DNA of 64,000 nucleotides. Source: JAFGRR01 sp964563855 (GTDB lineage Bacteria; Planctomycetota; Phycisphaerae; UBA1845; Fen-1342). Numbering within the stretch: the stretch's first letter is position 1; each line of letters starts with the position of its first letter. The notes beneath the pieces are model-generated. The model had not been told where the DNA came from, did not search any database, and saw only the letters and a program-made list of their open reading frames with translations. The position numbers and the translations under genes were made by a program. This document shows positions 53,908 through 60,393 of the stretch, in pieces. The stretch lies in the NCBI GenBank assembly GCA_964563855.1, contig CAZLYU010000002.1, positions 1-64,000 on the forward strand. Reading direction: 5' to 3'.

Positions 53908-54966
53908 ATGGCGCTCGTAATCAAGCACGGCGATCGGATCAGCGAGTTTGTGCTCGAAGCGAAACTCGGTAGCGGCGCGTTTGGCGAAGTCTGGCGCGCC
54001 CGGCACCACGTGTGGAGCGACGAGTACGTCGCGATCAAGCTGCCGACCGAACCCGAGTATGTGCGCTATCTGCAGCGCGAGGGCGTCGTGGTGCATGGAT
54101 TGCGGCACCCCAACATCGTGCGCGTGCTGGGACTCGACCCCTACGCCGAGCAGCCGTATCTGACCATGGAGCTGGTGGACGGACCGTCGCTGCGGGATGT
54201 GCTTGACCGATATCGCGGAGGCATGCTGTTTGACGGCGTGGCGACGATCACGCGCGGCGTCTTGTCTGCGATTGCGGTGGCGCACGAGAACGGCGTGCTG
54301 CACCGCGACTTGAAGCCCGGCAATGTGCTGCTGAACCTGGCGGGGAGGGACGTCGACGAACTGCGGGTTGAGGACGTGAAGGTCGGCGACTTCGGTCTGG
54401 GGGTGCGCACGGGAGACGCACTGCGTTCGATGGCGCAGTCGGTGTCGATGGAGCGCGAAGAAAAGTTGGTCGGCACCTTGGCGTACATGGCGCCGGAGGT
54501 GCGCGATGGGCAGCAGCCGGACGAGCGGTCCGACCTGTTCGCGATCGGTGTGATGCTGTTCGAGATGTTGACCGGCGAGCGACCTGCGGGTGTCGAGCTG
54601 CCGAGCACCGTGCGCCCGGAAGCCGAGCCGCTCGATGATCTGTTTCGCAAACTTTGCAGCGGCTACGAGCGGCGGATCGCGTCTGCCGCGGCGGCGCTCG
54701 AGGTGCTGGATGCGGCCTGTCCGCCGGTTGTCGCGGGGCGTGGCGTTCCGCCGATCCCGCCGACGACGCCGGTCGTGGGTTACATCCGGCGTTGTCAGGA
54801 GTGTCAGACGGTTGCTGAGCGTGACGATCAGTTTTGCACGGAGTGCGGCCACCAGTTGGTGGATCACCTGCGGACGTGCGCGAGTTGCGGAGGCTTTCCG
54901 TCGCCGGACGATCGGTTCTGCATTTTCTGCGGAGCGCGGCTGCCTGAGCCGCAAGGAGCAGCGTGA
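53908..54966 (+). CDS. Serine/threonine protein kinase with C-terminal double zinc ribbon
   Basis: A 352-residue Hanks-type kinase. Gly-rich loop GSGAFGEVW (21-29), ATP lysine K44 (VAIK), catalytic HRDLKPGN (132-139, D134), DFG at 161-163 and APE at 195-197 are intact, so it should be active. After the lobe a Pro-rich linker leads to two zinc ribbons, C296/C299 with C310/C313 and C324/C327 with C338/C341. There is no membrane helix. Its stop overlaps the next ATG by one base. Zinc ribbons recur in the two small membrane proteins of this cluster, suggesting shared interactions. It could gate assembly by phosphorylating the coiled-coil proteins (inference). Confidence 0.9.
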   Translation: MALVIKHGDRISEFVLEAKLGSGAFGEVWRARHHVWSDEYVAIKLPTEPEYVRYLQREGVVVHGLRHPNIVRVLGLDPYAEQPYLTMELVDGPSLRDVLDRYRGGMLFDGVATITRGVLSAIAVAHENGVLHRDLKPGNVLLNLAGRDVDELRVEDVKVGDFGLGVRTGDALRSMAQSVSMEREEKLVGTLAYMAPEVRDGQQPDERSDLFAIGVMLFEMLTGERPAGVELPSTVRPEAEPLDDLFRKLCSGYERRIASAAAALEVLDAACPPVVAGRGVPPIPPTTPVVGYIRRCQECQTVAERDDQFCTECGHQLVDHLRTCASCGGFPSPDDRFCIFCGARLPEPQGAA

Positions 54967-55298
54967 TGTTATTGCTGGCTGACAGCGGCTTTCTGCTGTT
55001 GATCGGGGGGCTGTTCATCACGGGGCTGATCGGTTTCGTGTTGGCGGCGGTGTTCGGCGTGCTCCGGGTCGCTGCATGGACGCTGAAGGCGTTGACCGGG
55101 CTAGGCGAACGTCCGACGCCGTCGCGGGGGCGGACGTCGTGGGGCCAGCGTTGTATGCCGCGCCGGTCACGGTCGGCGGGGGGGCAGCGGTCGTGTCCAC
55201 ATCCGGGGTGCGGGCGGATGAACCGTTCGGGGGCAAACTTCTGCGGCGCGTGCGGACGGGCGTTGTCCGGCGCGCATTTGTCGAACACCTATGGATGA
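54966..55298 (+). CDS. Membrane zinc-ribbon protein
   Basis: A 110-residue protein with a long N-terminal hydrophobic region (FLLLIGGLFITGLIGFVLAAVFGVL, one or two helices), a basic linker and a C-terminal zinc ribbon with cysteines at 77, 82, 93 and 96 (C-x4-C-x10-C-x2-C). The same spacing and residues occur in the N-terminal ribbon of the protein at 60062, where the order of ribbon and membrane part is reversed. It overlaps the kinase by one base and the next gene by eight, so all three are tightly coupled. Confidence 0.72.
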   Translation: MLLLADSGFLLLIGGLFITGLIGFVLAAVFGVLRVAAWTLKALTGLGERPTPSRGRTSWGQRCMPRRSRSAGGQRSCPHPGCGRMNRSGANFCGACGRALSGAHLSNTYG

Positions 55299-56757
55299 AG
55301 CGGCGCGACAACGAGGGTTTGAGCAGCAGTTTCTTCAGCAGTTGCGGGCCCGGGCGCAGGCGCTAACCGCGAGCGGTCGCCCGGCGGACCGGGTGGAAAT
55401 CGCCGGCGTGCCCGACGGGCGCGACACGGTGGTCGACCAATTGCGACGCCTGGAGATTTATGATCGCGACGCGTTGCAGCAGACTCCGGGTCGCGACGCG
55501 CTGCAACTGACATTCAAGCGGTCGCGTCTGGGGGGGTTGTACCACGAGCCGGTGTCGCGGCTGCGAGCGCAGACGCTGATCGATGCGCGGCTGCTGCATC
55601 GCGACGGAACGCGCGAACCGATCGGGCGCGAGCAGGTGCTCGATACGCTGGCCCGCTACACGTTGATGCCGAGCAAGAAGCGGCCGACGGCGGTGGTCTT
55701 GGCGAGCCCGACCGGTTTTACAGCGGAGGCGAAGGCGCTGGTCGAGAACGCGGCCCCGCCAACCATGATTTTGATGGGCGGACGCGCGGACGGGGGTTGG
55801 GATGTGTCGGCGCCGCAGCGGGTGTTAAGCGGACCGTGGGCGACGTTGTTTGAATTTGAATCGCAGGATGAGCGTCTGGAGCGATTGAAGCGCCACCTGA
55901 GCGAGACGGGGATGGAGCTCGACTCGCGCGGGGTGGCGGTTGCGACGCTGGCCGAGCGTTTGGGCGTGTCGGCGAAGGAGGCCGAGACGCTGGTGCGCAA
56001 GGCGTGCCGGCAGGACCCGCGCTTGATGACCGTTGTGCATGACGGGACGATGCGCGTATGCCGCAGCCCGCTCGCTGATGAGGGCGACCCGATGAGTTTC
56101 TGGACGAGAATCAAACGCATGTTCGGCGCTAAGCCGACTGCCGCCGAAACGGTGCGGGGGCTGACGGCGCAGCGTGTGCGGCTGGAGCAAGAGCGGCATG
56201 ACGTGGATCAGCAGGTCGATGCGCTCGAGACGCAAGAGCGCGACTTGTTGCAGCGCGGCGCCGCGGCGACCAGCGACGCCGAGAAGAAGCAGCTCGCCAA
56301 CAAGCTGCTGCGCGTGCGGGGCGAGTTGAAGCGGCAGCGCACACGGGCGCAGGTGTTTAGCCAGCAGATCGACGTGATCGGCGCGCAGATTCACCACACG
56401 ACGCTGACCGAGCAGACGAAGCAGGTTTCGTTGCCGAGCAGTGAAGAACTGGCCCAGCAGGCGGCGCAGGCGGAAGCAAGCCTGTCTGACTTGGCGGCGA
56501 GCGCGGAGATTGCGAACAGCTTCGAAGTGGGCGCCGAGACGCCGATGCAGAGCGAGGCGCAGGACGAGATTTTTGCCGAGTTTGAGCAGGTGCGCGAGCG
56601 AACGGCGGCGGGGTCACAGAGCGGATCGACCGCCGCGGAGCGCTCGCGAGCCGAGTCGGCGCCGGCTGCGGACTCTGCTGAATCAGCGCCGGAGCACGCC
56701 AGCGCGCCGCCGCCCTTGCCGGCGGATCGCAGCAAGGCGCGGCCGGAGACGGGATAG
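55291..56757 (+). CDS. Winged-helix plus ESCRT-III-like coiled-coil protein (CHMP7-like order)
   Basis: A 488-residue soluble protein. Residues 1-190 are an unrecognised alpha/beta region (RVEIAGVPDGRDTVVDQLRRL, PTAVVLASPTGFTAEAKALVE). About 195-262 reads as a winged helix: RLKRHLSETGMELDSRGV, ATLAERLGVSAKEAETLVRKA, LMTVVHDGTMRV. About 268-435 is helical and matches the ESCRT-III/Snf7 pattern: a basic start (FWTRIKRMFG), a long helical hairpin with the turn QRGAAATSDAEKKQ, then an acidic segment (QDEIFAEFEQV). A Pro/Ala/Ser tail with PPPLP ends it. The turn and second helix align with the 203-residue protein at 56991 (QRG-x5-TPE). Winged helix before ESCRT-III is the order of eukaryotic CHMP7. 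The assignment is from pattern reading; PspA-like or generic coiled coil are alternatives. Confidence 0.7.
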   Translation: MDEAARQRGFEQQFLQQLRARAQALTASGRPADRVEIAGVPDGRDTVVDQLRRLEIYDRDALQQTPGRDALQLTFKRSRLGGLYHEPVSRLRAQTLIDARLLHRDGTREPIGREQVLDTLARYTLMPSKKRPTAVVLASPTGFTAEAKALVENAAPPTMILMGGRADGGWDVSAPQRVLSGPWATLFEFESQDERLERLKRHLSETGMELDSRGVAVATLAERLGVSAKEAETLVRKACRQDPRLMTVVHDGTMRVCRSPLADEGDPMSFWTRIKRMFGAKPTAAETVRGLTAQRVRLEQERHDVDQQVDALETQERDLLQRGAAATSDAEKKQLANKLLRVRGELKRQRTRAQVFSQQIDVIGAQIHHTTLTEQTKQVSLPSSEELAQQAAQAEASLSDLAASAEIANSFEVGAETPMQSEAQDEIFAEFEQVRERTAAGSQSGSTAAERSRAESAPAADSAESAPEHASAPPPLPADRSKARPETG

Positions 56758-56800
56758 TGGCGGGTGGCAGTTGGCAGGTTGCAGGCGGCCCAAGTTCCAC

Positions 56801-56872
56801 GGTTCAGGGTTCCGGGTTCAGGGTCCACGGTTCAGGGTTCAAGGTTCAAGGGTTCAGGGTTCAGGGTTCAGG
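56801..56872. repeat. TTCAGGG-type heptamer repeats, with GGCAGGT-like flanks
   Basis: Imperfect tandem copies of GGTTCAGGGTTC (complement of the GAACCCT unit at 25199) fill this stretch. Both sides carry a second degenerate unit related to GGCAGGT (56762-56785 and 56873-56911). The block occupies most of the 233-base gap between two ESCRT-III-like genes; the gap also holds one GAACCCT at 56960. Confidence 0.8.
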
Positions 56873-56990
56873 CAGCAGGTGTCAGGTGTTAGGTGGCAGG
56901 TGACAAGGCCCTTAATGAGTGTGGTTTGTGTTCATGTCATCTGGCGTCTGTCGCTTGCGTGAACCCTGACGCCCAGCGCAGCGGACGATT

Positions 56991-57602
56991 ATGAACTTTT
57001 TCCAGTGGCTGACATCGCGACCGAAGACGCTTTCGACCATGACCGCAACCGAGTTGCGTTCGCAGGAAATGCTCATGTCGGCGGAGCGCGACCGGATGAC
57101 CGCCAAGCTCACCAAGCTGGCGAAAGAGAAGCAGAAGATCGTTCAGCGCGGGTCGAAAGAGAAGACGCCGGAGATGCGCCGCACGATGGCGCAGCAGTTT
57201 GATCTGCTGCACACCGAGCAGGGGATGCTGTCGCGGCAGCTCAACATTCGCAGCAAAGAGCTGCTGACGGTGAGTCGGTTGCGGATGCTGCGCGAGAACG
57301 CCGAGCGCATGAAGGGGTCGGTCGACAGCCCGTTCGCGACGATTCGCGCGGCGGACATGGCGACGATCGAAAAGCTGATCGAGAACGACCAGATCTCGAT
57401 GGAAGTGTATCAGCAGCGGCTCGACGACATTCTGGAGATCGGCCACGCGGCGGACGCGGAGGCGGCCAGCGGCGTGAGCCCGGCGGCGGAAGAGCTGCTG
57501 CGGGTGTGGAACGACATGGACAGCGGGCTGATTGAGAATGCGGATGCGGCGTTTGATGAGACGGAGAAGCGGGTGAGGGAGCGAGGGCGGGCGGCGGAGT
57601 GA
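56991..57602 (+). CDS. ESCRT-III-like coiled-coil protein B
   Basis: A 203-residue all-helical protein without membrane segments. After a short amphipathic start (NFFQWLTSR) come two long helices, about 15-52 (SAERDRMTAKLTKLAKEKQKI) and 58-108, joined by VQRGSKEKTPEMR. That turn and the following AQQFDLLHTEQGMLSRQL resemble the a1-a2 hairpin of Snf7-family proteins and the equivalent part of the protein at 55291. Shorter helices follow (DMATIEKLIENDQ, SPAAEELLRVWNDMDS), acidic overall. The charge shift from basic N-terminus to acidic C-terminus is an ESCRT-III trait. PspA/Vipp1 (same superfamily) is the main alternative, but the short length and neighbours fit ESCRT-III-like better. Confidence 0.6.
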   Translation: MNFFQWLTSRPKTLSTMTATELRSQEMLMSAERDRMTAKLTKLAKEKQKIVQRGSKEKTPEMRRTMAQQFDLLHTEQGMLSRQLNIRSKELLTVSRLRMLRENAERMKGSVDSPFATIRAADMATIEKLIENDQISMEVYQQRLDDILEIGHAADAEAASGVSPAAEELLRVWNDMDSGLIENADAAFDETEKRVRERGRAAE

Positions 57603-57610
57603 GGGTCGCC

Positions 57611-57630
57611 TGGTTCATGGTTCAGGCTTC
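57611..57630. repeat. Degenerate GGTTCA repeat before the four-helix-bundle gene
   Basis: TGGTTCATGGTTCAGGCTTC is a decayed pair of the GGTTCAGGG unit on the left side of the four-helix-bundle gene; intact units lie at its right end (58113). Confidence 0.5.
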
Positions 57631-57652
57631 GTATTCGGAGCATTGTCCAGCG

Positions 57653-58129
57653 ATGACGGCCAGTCGCGACATCGAGCATGCTCAGGACAACGGACCGGGT
57701 GTTCGCCAGTTCGAGGACTTAGAGGTTTGGCGCCTTGGCCGCGAATTGTTCAAGGGTGTGTTCCGGGCGTCACGAACGCAGCCGCTAGCACATGAGCGCC
57801 CGGTCGCTCAGCAAATGTTGCGGGCGGCGCTGAGCATCACGAGCAACATTGCCGAGGGCTTTGAACGCGGAACGCGGAAGCAGCAGATCGAGTTTCTGTA
57901 TATCGCGAAGGGTTCAGTCGGCGAATTGCGATCACAAGTGCGCTGCGCGCGCGATGTTGGTCTGCTGGATGAGCCGAGCAGCGCATGGTTGCTGGAGCGA
58001 TGTCTCAAGTGTTCACGCAAGTTGTCTGGCTACATTCGCTATCTGAAACGTGTTCCGCGTGCGTGGCCGGGAGACAAGAGTCGGTTGGTGGCTGAGGATG
58101 TACCTGCCAGTGTGAACCCTGAACCCTGA
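57653..58129 (+). CDS. Four helix bundle protein, 23S rRNA intervening-sequence (S23/IVP) family
   Basis: A 158-residue protein with the signature of the family: QFEDLEVWRLGRELFKGVF, QMLRAALSITSNIAEGFERGTRKQQIEFLYIAKGSVGELRSQ and a closing helix KCSRKLSGYIRYLKR. Related genes occur inside 23S rRNA introns and as avd in diversity-generating retroelements, where the protein forms pentamers that bind nucleic acid; stand-alone copies have no known function. It interrupts the ESCRT-like cluster, and heptamer repeats flank it. Its last codons (NPEP) and stop are themselves written in the GAACCCT repeat, suggesting it was inserted as a unit. No reverse transcriptase or template repeat is nearby. Confidence 0.85.
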   Translation: MTASRDIEHAQDNGPGVRQFEDLEVWRLGRELFKGVFRASRTQPLAHERPVAQQMLRAALSITSNIAEGFERGTRKQQIEFLYIAKGSVGELRSQVRCARDVGLLDEPSSAWLLERCLKCSRKLSGYIRYLKRVPRAWPGDKSRLVAEDVPASVNPEP

Positions 58130-58137
58130 ACCTTGGA
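58113..58137. repeat. GAACCCT repeats at the 3' end of the four-helix-bundle gene
   Basis: GAACCCTGAACCCTGAACC is followed by TTGGACCG and spans the gene's stop codon. It ends about 17 bases before the next start (58154), so it also forms that gene's leader. Confidence 0.75.
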
Positions 58138-58153
58138 CCGAGGCACTTGCCGC

Positions 58154-58762
58154 ATGGGCTTGTTCAAATCCAAAGAAGAACGCCGCGTTGAGCGGGATAT
58201 TAAGATTCGGCAGGGGATTCGCCGCATTGAGAAGGCGATCGCCGAGCAGAACAAGTTCACCGACGAGTTCATCAAGAACGCGCGGCAGGCGAAGCAGATT
58301 GGCGACACGCAGTCGTACGTCTTCATTCGCAACTCGCTGAAGAAAACCGCCACGATCAAGCGGCTGCTCGAGCGGCAACTGCTGGCTGTGAAGAACGCGC
58401 TGCTCATCAAACGGCAGGCCGAGGCGACCGCCGACTTCTCCGACGCCATGAACATGATGGCCGGCGAGGTGCAGAAGCTCTACGGCGGGACCGATCTGGT
58501 GAAAACGCAGACCGAATGGGAGAAGGCCATGGCGCAGAGCCAGACCATGGAGGAGCGCATGAGCCTGTTTCTCGACGGCATCGAAGACACCGCCGCGATG
58601 GACGTGTCGGCGTCGGCGGCGGAGCCGGTCAGCGATGCGGAGATCGACGGATTGATCGAAGCGGAGGAACAGTCGGAGGCGGCCCGCGAGTCGCAGCAGA
58701 TGAGCGCGCTGCGCGACGAGCTCGCGAAGTTGAAGGGGACGGGCGAAAAGGAGGGGCGGTAG
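58154..58762 (+). CDS. ESCRT-III/Snf7-like protein C with C-terminal MIM1-like motif
   Basis: A 202-residue soluble helical protein. It opens with basic residues (GLFKSKEERRVERDIKIRQGIRRIEKAI), then a helical hairpin: helix 1 about 10-47, turn KQIGDTQS, helix 2 about 54-110 (RNSLKKTATIKRLLERQLLAVKNALLIK). Helix 3/4 region is EWEKAMAQSQTMEERMSLFLDGIED, followed by an acidic linker and a C-terminal helix SDAEIDGLIEAEE. This layout, basic first half, acidic second half and short end helix, is that of CHMP/Snf7 proteins. Residues 186-194 (L-R-D-E-L-A-K-L-K) fit the MIM1 pattern LxxxLxxL(K/R), which MIT domains recognise, and the MIT-like AAA ATPase is two genes downstream. ATG 58154 is chosen; a TTG at 58133 lies in the repeat. 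Confidence 0.68.
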   Translation: MGLFKSKEERRVERDIKIRQGIRRIEKAIAEQNKFTDEFIKNARQAKQIGDTQSYVFIRNSLKKTATIKRLLERQLLAVKNALLIKRQAEATADFSDAMNMMAGEVQKLYGGTDLVKTQTEWEKAMAQSQTMEERMSLFLDGIEDTAAMDVSASAAEPVSDAEIDGLIEAEEQSEAARESQQMSALRDELAKLKGTGEKEGR

Positions 58763-58920
58763 TGGGCGTGCTGAACGGCGAGCGGCAAGCGGCGAATCCC
58801 GGCGGCGTCGACGATCGCCGACGCGTGCACACGGCGAAGCTGTTTGCGGAACACGCGATGCGCGCGTGCGTCGCCGTTGCTGAGTATCGCCACCCGTTCG
58901 TCGCGCGGGGAGACTGGTAG
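58762..58920 (+). CDS. 52-residue small protein between ESCRT-III-like C and the AAA ATPase
   Basis: A small frame from GTG 58762 to TAG 58920 that exactly fills the gap: its start overlaps the previous stop (TAGTG) and its stop is two bases before the ATPase GTG. An AAGGAGG ribosome-binding site sits nine bases upstream. The product is basic and soluble (VDDRRRVHTAKLFAEHAMRACVAVAEYRHP) with no recognised motif. Tight spacing and a good ribosome-binding site argue for translation, perhaps for coupling to the ATPase; it could equally be a translational spacer. Confidence 0.5.
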   Translation: MGVLNGERQAANPGGVDDRRRVHTAKLFAEHAMRACVAVAEYRHPFVARGDW

Positions 58921-58922
58921 CC

Positions 58923-60056
58923 GTGCCGACGTTCGCCACATTTTCGCGACTGAAAGATCGCGGGCTGGCCGCGTACAAGGCGGGTGACTTTGCGGCGGCG
59001 AAACCGCTGCTGATTCAGGCGGCGGAGTGCATGCTGGATCTGGCGGGGGAGAACGAGTCGGAGAGCGCGCGGGTCGAGCAGGAGACCTACGCCCGCGAGT
59101 TGATCGATCTGGCGAAGGAGTGTGATCGGCGTGTCGCGGCCGGCGGTGGGCGGCCGCAAGATGGTCGCGCGTCGGCGCAGGATGGCGAAGACGGCGGGGC
59201 GGCGGCGGGCGACTGGATCGTGCGCGACAAACCGAATATTCGCTTCAGCGACATCGCCGGGCTCGAAGACGTGAAGCGCGAGATCTATCTCAAGATGATC
59301 TACCCGTTTCAGCATGCCGAACTCGCGGCGCGTTATCGCATTGCCGTGGGCGGCGGGGTGTTGATGTATGGACCGCCGGGAACGGGCAAGACGATGCTGG
59401 CCAAGGCGGTGGCGACCGAGCTCGACGCGACGATGTTCGTGGTCAGTCCGGCGCAGCTCATGAGCAAGTGGGTTGGTGAGGCCGAGCAGAACATCCGCAA
59501 GCTGTTCGAGGCGGCGAAGCGTGAGGCGCGCAGCGTGATCTTCATGGACGAGGTGGAGGCGCTGGCGCCGAAACGTCGCGGGCAGCAATCGACCGTCATG
59601 CAGCGCGTCGTGCCGCAGATCCTGCAAGAGCTGGAAGGGTTCGACCGCAAGAGCGATCGCGCGCTGCTGTTCCTTGGTGCTACCAATGAGCCGTGGTCGC
59701 TCGATCCGGCGATGATGCGTCCGGGACGGCTCGACGCGCGCGTCTATGTGCCGCTGCCAGACCCCGCAGCGCGGTTTCGCTTGTGGGAGATCTATCTTGG
59801 CAAGCGGCCGCTGGCGGACGACGTGGACTTCGCCGTGCTGGCGGAGCGCAGCGCCGGTTTTAGCGGGGCCGACATCAAGGCGATGGCCGAGCGTGCGGCG
59901 GTGGCGGCGTTCCTGGAGTCGGTGAACGGTGCGGAGCCGCGTAACATCAATCAGGCGGATGTACTGGCGGCGCTCACGTCGACCGCGCCGTCGGTGAGCC
60001 CGCGCGACTGCGTGAAGTATGAAGAGTGGTCAAATCGCGTGAGTGTGGTGGACTGA
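58923..60056 (+). CDS. Vps4/katanin/spastin-type AAA ATPase with N-terminal MIT-like domain
   Basis: A 377-residue soluble ATPase. Residues ~6-71 form three helices (FSRLKDRGLAAYKAGDFAAAKPLLIQ, LDLAGENE, YARELIDLAKECDRRV) that match the MIT domain. A Gly/Asp-rich linker (72-100) leads to one AAA module: PNIRFSDIAGLEDVK, Walker A GPPGTGKT (150-157), pore loop SKWVGEAE (181-188), Walker B VIFMDE (205-210), sensor 1 GATNEPW (252-258) and arginine-finger region MMRPGRLD (264-271). The C-terminus (APSVSPRDCVKYEEWSNRV) is the meiotic-clade closing helix, like the SVSPxSLxxYEKW of spastin. FtsH, ClpX and CDC48 types are excluded by architecture. It should pull ESCRT-III-like subunits through its pore. 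GTG 58923 follows GGGGAG. Confidence 0.9.
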   Translation: MPTFATFSRLKDRGLAAYKAGDFAAAKPLLIQAAECMLDLAGENESESARVEQETYARELIDLAKECDRRVAAGGGRPQDGRASAQDGEDGGAAAGDWIVRDKPNIRFSDIAGLEDVKREIYLKMIYPFQHAELAARYRIAVGGGVLMYGPPGTGKTMLAKAVATELDATMFVVSPAQLMSKWVGEAEQNIRKLFEAAKREARSVIFMDEVEALAPKRRGQQSTVMQRVVPQILQELEGFDRKSDRALLFLGATNEPWSLDPAMMRPGRLDARVYVPLPDPAARFRLWEIYLGKRPLADDVDFAVLAERSAGFSGADIKAMAERAAVAAFLESVNGAEPRNINQADVLAALTSTAPSVSPRDCVKYEEWSNRVSVVD

Positions 60057-60061
60057 GTCGG

Positions 60062-60334
60062 ATGCAACGCCGCACGAAACAACTCTGCGTGCACGACGGG
60101 TGTGCGGCTGGCAATCCGGGCGGGGCGCGGTTTTGTCGGCGGTGTGGCCGGTCGTTGCCGGCAGCGCGGTCATCGGCGCCGGCGAGTGCGTGGTTTGGAT
60201 TAGCGACGTTGTTCGGGATCGCGGTGCTATTCTTTTACATGCACCGATCAGGCGGTCTGCTCTTCGCCTGTGTGCTGTTCGGTATGGTTTTACCGCTCGC
60301 GGTCGGCAAGTGGAGCAAGTCGCACGCGCGTTGA
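60062..60334 (+). CDS. Zinc-ribbon membrane protein, mirror image of the one at 54966
   Basis: A 90-residue protein. The N-terminal zinc ribbon has cysteines at 9, 14, 25 and 28 (C-x4-C-x10-C-x2-C, with shared His, Gly, Asn and Phe), the same spacing as in the protein at 54966. Two hydrophobic helices follow (WFGLATLFGIAVLFFYM and GGLLFACVLFGMVLPLAV) and a basic tail. Its ATG lies six bases after the ATPase stop. It could tether the ATPase or ESCRT-III-like polymer to membrane (inference). Confidence 0.7.
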   Translation: MQRRTKQLCVHDGCAAGNPGGARFCRRCGRSLPAARSSAPASAWFGLATLFGIAVLFFYMHRSGGLLFACVLFGMVLPLAVGKWSKSHAR

Positions 60335-60393
60335 ACCCTTGCGGGTGAGGCTGCTTGCGGCGTTTTGACGGACGGTCGCGCGGGAGACGCAAC

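Noticed and set aside
53282..53920. A 212-residue frame overlapping the first membrane gene of the ESCRT-like cluster
   Set aside because: Arg/Gly-rich composition without motifs; the overlapping frame from 53463 has four clear membrane helices.
56991..57602. Simple PspA/Vipp1 homologue
   Set aside because: Same superfamily, but shorter, without the PspA N-terminal amphipathic helix pattern or pspB/C/F neighbours, and adjacent to a Vps4-like ATPase; retained as ESCRT-III-like with PspA as an alternative.
57653..58129. Diversity-generating retroelement (four-helix-bundle protein taken as Avd)
   Set aside because: No reverse transcriptase, template repeat or variable-repeat target is seen within the neighbouring kilobases.
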